DNA from: CAWBVG01 sp963792175
Lineage (GTDB): Bacteria > Acidobacteriota > Vicinamibacteria > Vicinamibacterales > CAVVIG01
NCBI GenBank assembly: GCA_963792175.1
Contig: CAWBVG010000054.1
Span: 1 to 18,702 of the forward strand
Length of the DNA: 18,702 nucleotides
Reading direction: 5' to 3'
How positions within the stretch are numbered: position 1 is the first letter of the stretch; each line of letters begins with the position of its first letter. Shown piece by piece: positions 14,662 through 18,702 of the stretch. The notes below the pieces were generated by a model. It was given only the letters and a program-made list of their open reading frames with translations. It had not been told where the DNA came from and ran no database searches. The position numbers were made by a program, and so were the translations under genes.

Positions 14662-14781
14662 CCTGCTCCGCCGAAGCGCGCGCGCGAAGCAGGACGTGCG
14701 AAGCCGCGAACGAAGCCCGCAGGGCGAAGTCGGAGCCTGCCTCGCCGAAGCACGGACGCGCAACGGGCGTGCGAAGGCGGG
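14662..14781. repeat. Two diverged REP-like palindromic units between the DGPF and sigma genes
   Basis: Unit A spans 14662-14693 with stem CCTGCTcCGC / GCGaAGCAGG. Unit B spans 14736-14781 with stem CCTGCCTCGC / GCGAAGGCGGG. Both contain CGCCGAAGC after the left arm, and a GTGCGAAG word lies just after unit A and in the right arm of unit B, so they look like two copies of one element in direct orientation. A small GCCC-GCA-GGGC hairpin lies between them. They fill most of the 165-bp gap. Stem-loops here could stabilise the DGPF transcript or lower read-through into the sigma gene. Confidence 0.55.
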
Positions 14782-14812
14782 TTGCGCGAGCGGATCGAAG
14801 GTGATGTGATCG

Positions 14813-16081
14813 GTGGCCGTGACGGCTACCGACACCCATCAGGCGATTGACGCGGTCTGGCGGATCGAATCGCCCAAGCTCATCGCCGGCCTCGCGCGGA
14901 TCGTGCGCGATATCGGCGTCGCCGAGGACCTCGCGCACGATGCCCTCGTGGCCGCGCTCGAACAGTGGCCCGAATCCGGCGTGCCGAACAATCCGGGCGC
15001 CTGGCTGATGGCCACCGGCAAGCACCGCGCGATCGACTACTTCAGGCGCAACAAGCGGGTCGAGCAGAAGCACGTGGAACTCGGTCACGAGCGGCAAGCC
15101 GAGCAGGAGAGGGCAGTGCCGGATCTCGACGCGGCGCTCGACGACGACATCGGCGACGACCTGCTGCGGCTCGTGTTCACGGCGTGCCATCCCGTACTGT
15201 CGACCGAGGCACGCGTCGCGCTCACGCTGCGCATGGTCGGCGGCCTGACGACCGATGAAATCGCGCGTGCGTTCCTCGTATCCGAGCCGACGGTCGCCCA
15301 GCGCATCGTCCGCGCCAAACGGACGCTGGCCAAGGAGCAGGTCCGCTTCGAGGTGCCTCGGGGGGTGGACCGCGCGCCGCGTCTGGCGTCGGTCCTCGAA
15401 GTGATCTACCTCATCTTCAACGAAGGCTACACGGCGACCGCCGGCGACGACTGGATGCGGCCGGCGCTCTGCGAGGACGCGCTGCGTCTCGGACGAATCC
15501 TGGCGGAGCTCGCACCGGAGGAGCCTGAAGTGCACGGGCTGGTCGCGCTGATGGAGATTCAGGCGTCGCGTTCACGAGCGCGCCTGGGTCCCGCGGGCGA
15601 GCCGGTTCTGCTCCTCGATCAAAATCGCGCGCAGTGGGACCGTCTCCTCATCCGGCGCGGGCTGGTCGCGCTCGATCGCGCGGAACGCCTGGGCGGCGCG
15701 CAAGGGGTGTACGCGCTCCAAGCCGCGATTGCCGCCTGCCATGCGCGCGCGCGCACCGCGGACGAGACCGACTGGAAGGGGATCGCCGCGCTCTACGTGT
15801 CGCTGGCCGCGCTGACCCCGTCGCCGGTGGTCGAGTTGAATCGCGCTGTTGCCTTCGGGATGGCGTACGGTCCGCAGTCAGGCCTCGACGTCGTAGACAC
15901 GCTCGTCGAGGAGCCGACGCTGCGCAACTATCACCTGTTGCCGAGCGTGCGCGGCGACCTCCTCAAGAAACTGGGACGCCTGGGCGAAGCGCGACAGGAA
16001 TTCGAGCGCGCGGCCGCGCTCACGCGCAACGCGCGCGAGCGCACATTGTTGCTAGCACGGGCAACGGCGTGCGCCGGGTGA
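14813..16081 (+). CDS. ECF42-type RNA polymerase sigma factor with long C-terminal extension
   Basis: 422 aa, intact. Sigma region 2 covers roughly residues 20-85 (LIAGLARIVRDIGVAEDLAH, LEQWPESGVPNNPGAWLMA, KHRAIDYFRRNKR). Sigma region 4 covers about 120-175 (HPVLSTEARVALTLRMVGGL, TTDEIARAFLVSEPTVAQRI). Then comes the ECF42-specific extension with EVIYLIFNEGYTAT, EDALRLGRILAELAPEEPEV, LDQNRAQWDRLLIRRGL, VVELNRAVAFGMAYG and a TPR-like end (LLKKLGRLGEARQEFERAAA). That extension of over 200 residues is diagnostic; these sigma factors work without a classical anti-sigma, and the extension is thought to control activity. The start could be GTG 14813 (GAAGGTG 9 nt upstream) or GTG 14819, which gives the more usual V-TATDTHQ opening. 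I see no anti-sigma gene in the window. Confidence 0.9.
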   Translation: MAVTATDTHQAIDAVWRIESPKLIAGLARIVRDIGVAEDLAHDALVAALEQWPESGVPNNPGAWLMATGKHRAIDYFRRNKRVEQKHVELGHERQAEQERAVPDLDAALDDDIGDDLLRLVFTACHPVLSTEARVALTLRMVGGLTTDEIARAFLVSEPTVAQRIVRAKRTLAKEQVRFEVPRGVDRAPRLASVLEVIYLIFNEGYTATAGDDWMRPALCEDALRLGRILAELAPEEPEVHGLVALMEIQASRSRARLGPAGEPVLLLDQNRAQWDRLLIRRGLVALDRAERLGGAQGVYALQAAIAACHARARTADETDWKGIAALYVSLAALTPSPVVELNRAVAFGMAYGPQSGLDVVDTLVEEPTLRNYHLLPSVRGDLLKKLGRLGEARQEFERAAALTRNARERTLLLARATACAG

Positions 16082-16196
16082 CGCGAACTACTACCGCGCA
16101 CCGTTGTAAATCTTGACCACTCGAAGCTCAGCGGCAAGCGCGCTCCAGACCTCACGAACTGATCGCATGCGACTCGGTTTCCGACGTCCGCATGGC

Positions 16197-16226
16197 TTGG
16201 CATCCACAAGCGGCAGAGACTAGACT
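16197..16226 (+). promoter_or_regulatory. Candidate sigma-70-like promoter for the histidine kinase operon
   Basis: TTGGCA (16197-16202), 18 bases, TAGACT (16221-16226). The -35 matches consensus at 5 of 6 and the -10 at 4 of 6. Initiation would fall around 16233, about 5 bases before the kinase ATG, giving a nearly leaderless message, in line with the lack of a Shine-Dalgarno sequence there. The rest of the 156-bp gap (16082-16237) holds nothing else I recognise. Confidence 0.4.
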
Positions 16227-16237
16227 CGCCGATACGC

Positions 16238-18052
16238 ATGGAACGCTATCGCCATCTGGTTGACGCCTCACCGGACGGCATCCTGATCGTCGATGAGGAT
16301 CGCATTGCGTTCGCGAACCCTGCAGCCATGACCCTGCTGGCGACCGATGACGGCCGCGAGGTGATTGGCCGATCGATCGTCGATTGCTTCGACAACGACA
16401 GAAGCGACGGCATCGGCGAACGTCTGCGGCGCGTACAGGCGGGCGACGTGGCGCCGTTCGAGGCACGGATCGTCCGGCCGGATGGCACGCTGCTCGACGT
16501 CAGCGTCACAGCCGCGCCATTGCCGCTCGAGGGCGATCGCGCCCTGCAGGTCATCGTGCGCGAGATCACCGCGCAGCAGCAGGCCTATCGCGACCTCCGC
16601 GACAGCGAAGAACGGCTGACCCTCGCCGTCGCCGGCGCACTGGAAGGCGTCTGGGACTGGAACCTCGAAACCAACGCGGTGGTGTACTCCGGTCGCTGGA
16701 AGCAGATGCTCGGCTACTCGGGCGACGAGATCGAGCCGCACGTCAGCGCCTGGGAGCGCCTGGTCCATCCGGACGATCGGCCGCGCGCCGACGTGGCGAA
16801 CGACAGCGTCGCCCGCGGCGAGCGAACGACCTACGAGGCCGAGTTCCGGCTGCGGCACAAGGACGGCCACTACGTCCACGTGCTGTCGCGTGGTTTCCCG
16901 GTGCGGCGCGAGCCGGGCGGACCGGTCGTCCGCATCGTGGGCACGCATCTCGATCTCACCGATCAGAAGCGCGCCGAGGCCGCGCTCCGCGAGAACGAAG
17001 AGCGGTTGAAGCTGGCGTTCGCGGGTGCGCAGGAAGGCGTCTGGGACTGGAATCTCGAAACCGGCGCCGTGGTGTACTCGTCGCGGTGGAAAGAGATGCT
17101 CGGCTACTCGGAAGACGAAGTCGAGCCACACATCAGCGCATGGGAACGGCTCCTCCACCCCGACGACGTCGAGCGCGCGCACCAGGTGAATGAGAGCGTC
17201 AAGCGCGGGGCGTCGACCTACGAAGGCGAGTTCCACCTCCGGCACAAGGACGGCCACTACGTCCCGGTGCTTTCTCGCGGATATCCCGTCCGACGCGAAC
17301 CCGGCGGTCCGGTGGTCCGCATCGTCGGCACCCATTTCGACCTCACGGAACGGAAACGTGCGGAGGCGGAGCGGGCGCGCACCGAATTCCTCACCCGTCT
17401 CGTGTTCGCGCAGGAAGACGAACGCCGCCGCATCGCGCGCGAAATGCACGATCAGTTCGGCGAGCAGCTGACGGCGCTCGCGGTGCGGATTCGAGCGCTC
17501 AAGGACGCCTGCGCCACCGACGCCACCTTGCGCGGCCACGTGGACTCGATAGAAACCATCGCGCAGCGGCTCGACCGCGACGTGGATCATCTCGTCTGGG
17601 AGCTGCGGCCGACGGCGCTGGACGATCTCGGTCTCCGCGCCGCCCTGGCGAATTACGTTCAGGACTGGTCCGCCCGCGTCGGCATCGCCGCCAAGCTGCA
17701 CACCTCCGGGCTGCTCGACGAACGGCTCCCCGCCGACACGGAAACGGCGCTCTACCGGATTGCCCAGGAGGCGCTGACCAACGTCGCGAAACACGCCCGG
17801 GCCGCGAACGTCGACGTCATCCTCGAGCGCCGGGGCGACACGGTGCTGCTGATCATCGAAGACGACGGCGTGGGATTCGATCCGGCCGGCGCTGGCAGCG
17901 GCGATCGGGGGTTCGGCCTGCTGGGAATGCAGGAGCGCGCCGGACTGGTCGGCGCGACGCTCGAGATTGAATCGGCCGCCGGCAAGGGCACGACCGTGCT
18001 CGTGCGCATGGCGACGCCGGTGCGATCGCAGACCACGTCCGACCATGCCTGA
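16238..18052 (+). CDS. Soluble PAS-PAS-PAS histidine kinase, NarL/HisKA_3 type
   Basis: 604 aa, no signal peptide or membrane helix, so a cytoplasmic sensor. PAS1 is residues about 1-115 (YRHLVDASPDGILIVDEDRI, ITAQQQAYRDL). PAS2 (about 123-248) and PAS3 (about 253-377) are near copies: both have GVWDWNLET, RWK(Q/E)MLGYS, SAWERL(V/L)HPDD, LRHKDGHYV, PVRREPGGPVVRIVGTH and KRAEA, PAS_3-type folds with a PAC motif. The HisKA_3 dimerisation region has the phospho-acceptor His404 in RRRIAREMHDQFGEQLTAL. The ATPase domain has the N-box Asn515 (YRIAQEALTNVAKHARA), DDGVGFDP at about 542 and GFGLLGMQERA. The stop overlaps the response regulator by 8 bases, so the pair is co-translated. The signal could be redox, oxygen or a small ligand; I see no heme- or flavin-binding signature that decides it. 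Confidence 0.92.
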   Translation: MERYRHLVDASPDGILIVDEDRIAFANPAAMTLLATDDGREVIGRSIVDCFDNDRSDGIGERLRRVQAGDVAPFEARIVRPDGTLLDVSVTAAPLPLEGDRALQVIVREITAQQQAYRDLRDSEERLTLAVAGALEGVWDWNLETNAVVYSGRWKQMLGYSGDEIEPHVSAWERLVHPDDRPRADVANDSVARGERTTYEAEFRLRHKDGHYVHVLSRGFPVRREPGGPVVRIVGTHLDLTDQKRAEAALRENEERLKLAFAGAQEGVWDWNLETGAVVYSSRWKEMLGYSEDEVEPHISAWERLLHPDDVERAHQVNESVKRGASTYEGEFHLRHKDGHYVPVLSRGYPVRREPGGPVVRIVGTHFDLTERKRAEAERARTEFLTRLVFAQEDERRRIAREMHDQFGEQLTALAVRIRALKDACATDATLRGHVDSIETIAQRLDRDVDHLVWELRPTALDDLGLRAALANYVQDWSARVGIAAKLHTSGLLDERLPADTETALYRIAQEALTNVAKHARAANVDVILERRGDTVLLIIEDDGVGFDPAGAGSGDRGFGLLGMQERAGLVGATLEIESAAGKGTTVLVRMATPVRSQTTSDHA

Positions 18053-18702
18053 AGCGGCTGTCCGGCTTCGCATCCTCCTCGCGGACGATCACGTGACCGT
18101 CCGTCACGGCCTCAAACTGCTCATCGACAGCCAGCCGGACATGACGGTGATTTCGGAGGCCAGCGACGGCGGCGCCGCGATGCAGAGCGCGATCGCGCTG
18201 AAGCCCGACGTCATCGTCATGGACATTTCGATGCCCGGTATGAACGGGCTGGCCGCCACGCGCGCACTCAAGCAGAAGCAGCCCAAGCTCGCCATCGTCA
18301 CGCTCACCAGGCACGGCGACGACGCCTACGTCCAGGAACTGCTGCGCGCCGGCGTCTCCGGCTACGTGCTGAAGCAGAGCGCGCCGGCGGAGCTGCTGCA
18401 GGCGATTCGGGCGGCGGCGGCCGGCGGGCAGTACCTCGACTCGGCGCTCACCGCGCGAGTGACCGCGAGGCTGCTCGGACGGGCGGACAAGGCCAGCAAG
18501 TCGGCGGTGGCCCTCAGCGAGCGCGAGGCGGAGGTGCTCCGCCTGATCGCATCGGGCTACAGCAACAAGGAGATCGCCGGCCGGCTGTCCCTCAGCGTCA
18601 AGACCGTCGAGGCCCACAAAGCGAACGCGATGCGCAAGCTGGGTCTGCGCGGACGGATCGACATCGTCAAATACGCGGTGCTGCAAGGCTGGCTCGAAAA
18701 CG
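18045..18702 (+). CDS. NarL/FixJ-type response regulator, 3' end outside the window
   Basis: 219 codons are present and no stop is reached before the edge; family length is about 210-230, so little is missing. Receiver domain: ILLADDHVTVRHGLKLLID with the acidic pair Asp14-Asp15, phospho-acceptor Asp60 in DVIVMDISMPGMNGL, the switch Thr in IVTLTRHGDD and the conserved Lys in GYVLKQSAP. The LuxR-type HTH follows: LSEREAEVLRLIASGYSNKE, IAGRLSLSVKTVEAHKANAM, RKLGLRGRIDIVKYAV. The ATG at 18045 overlaps the kinase stop by 8 bases, so this is the cognate partner. The targets are not visible here. Confidence 0.92.
   Translation, partial: MPEAAVRLRILLADDHVTVRHGLKLLIDSQPDMTVISEASDGGAAMQSAIALKPDVIVMDISMPGMNGLAATRALKQKQPKLAIVTLTRHGDDAYVQELLRAGVSGYVLKQSAPAELLQAIRAAAAGGQYLDSALTARVTARLLGRADKASKSAVALSEREAEVLRLIASGYSNKEIAGRLSLSVKTVEAHKANAMRKLGLRGRIDIVKYAVLQGWLEN

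Noticed and set aside
14192..15535. A 447-codon open frame on the minus strand.
   Set aside because: It spans the DGPF gene, the palindromic spacer and half the sigma gene in antisense; crossing an intergenic repeat and lacking motifs, it is a shadow.
16268..18073. A 601-codon open frame on the minus strand.
   Set aside because: It is antisense to the histidine kinase, whose PAS, H-box and ATPase motifs are unmistakable; the reverse frame has shadow composition only.

Overview
This is a strongly GC-rich chromosomal window with no rRNA, tRNA, CRISPR array or transposase that I can see. Its gene content points to an acidobacterial genome, probably class Vicinamibacteria. It has a PadR regulator followed directly by a very long orphan MacB/FtsX-type permease (the acidobacterial 'ADOP' arrangement, with no ATPase gene beside it), PQQ-type dehydrogenases, a small secreted 'GCLQ' protein and an ECF42-type sigma factor next to a DGPF protein. 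The lineage is inferred from these families, not from a phylogenetic marker.

Layout. 1-2186 (-): an aminoglycoside-phosphotransferase-like kinase overlapping (ATGA) a class III aminotransferase that runs off the left edge. 2210-3456 (+): a Tat-exported alpha/beta hydrolase, divergent from the kinase. 3547-9823 (-): a co-directional block reading, in transcription order, Rieske protein, PQQ beta-propeller dehydrogenase, DUF6282-type metallohydrolase, PQQ sugar-dehydrogenase-like protein, RodZ-like HTH/membrane protein, small secreted protein. 9956-10967 (+): a BON-domain protein and a glycine-zipper stress protein. 11045-14016 (+): PadR plus ADOP permease. 14213-16081 (+): DGPF/YCII protein and ECF42-type sigma factor, with a good candidate ECF42 promoter in front. 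16238-18702 (+): a soluble three-PAS histidine kinase overlapping a NarL-type response regulator cut by the right edge.

The most interesting biology is (a) the Rieske / PQQ-dehydrogenase / metallohydrolase / sugar-dehydrogenase operon, which looks like a periplasmic oxidation module with a Rieske protein where a cytochrome c would be expected; (b) the self-contained ECF42-DGPF unit with its putative promoter; and (c) a set of unrelated intergenic microrepeats and palindromes placed almost exactly at gene ends (3449-3546, 4954-5006, 10981-11036, 14028-14074, 14099-14121, 14662-14781), two of them with G-quadruplex potential.

A technical point matters for anyone using the window. At least about 20 single-base frame breaks cut otherwise well conserved genes (aminotransferase, kinase, hydrolase, secreted protein, sugar dehydrogenase start, PQQ dehydrogenase, Rieske protein, permease), while the other genes, including everything from 14213 to the end, are clean. 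The family motifs continue on both sides of every break, so I read most of them as sequence or assembly indels rather than gene decay. I annotate those loci as whole genes and give the break positions. No gene-free stretch exceeds 300 bases.
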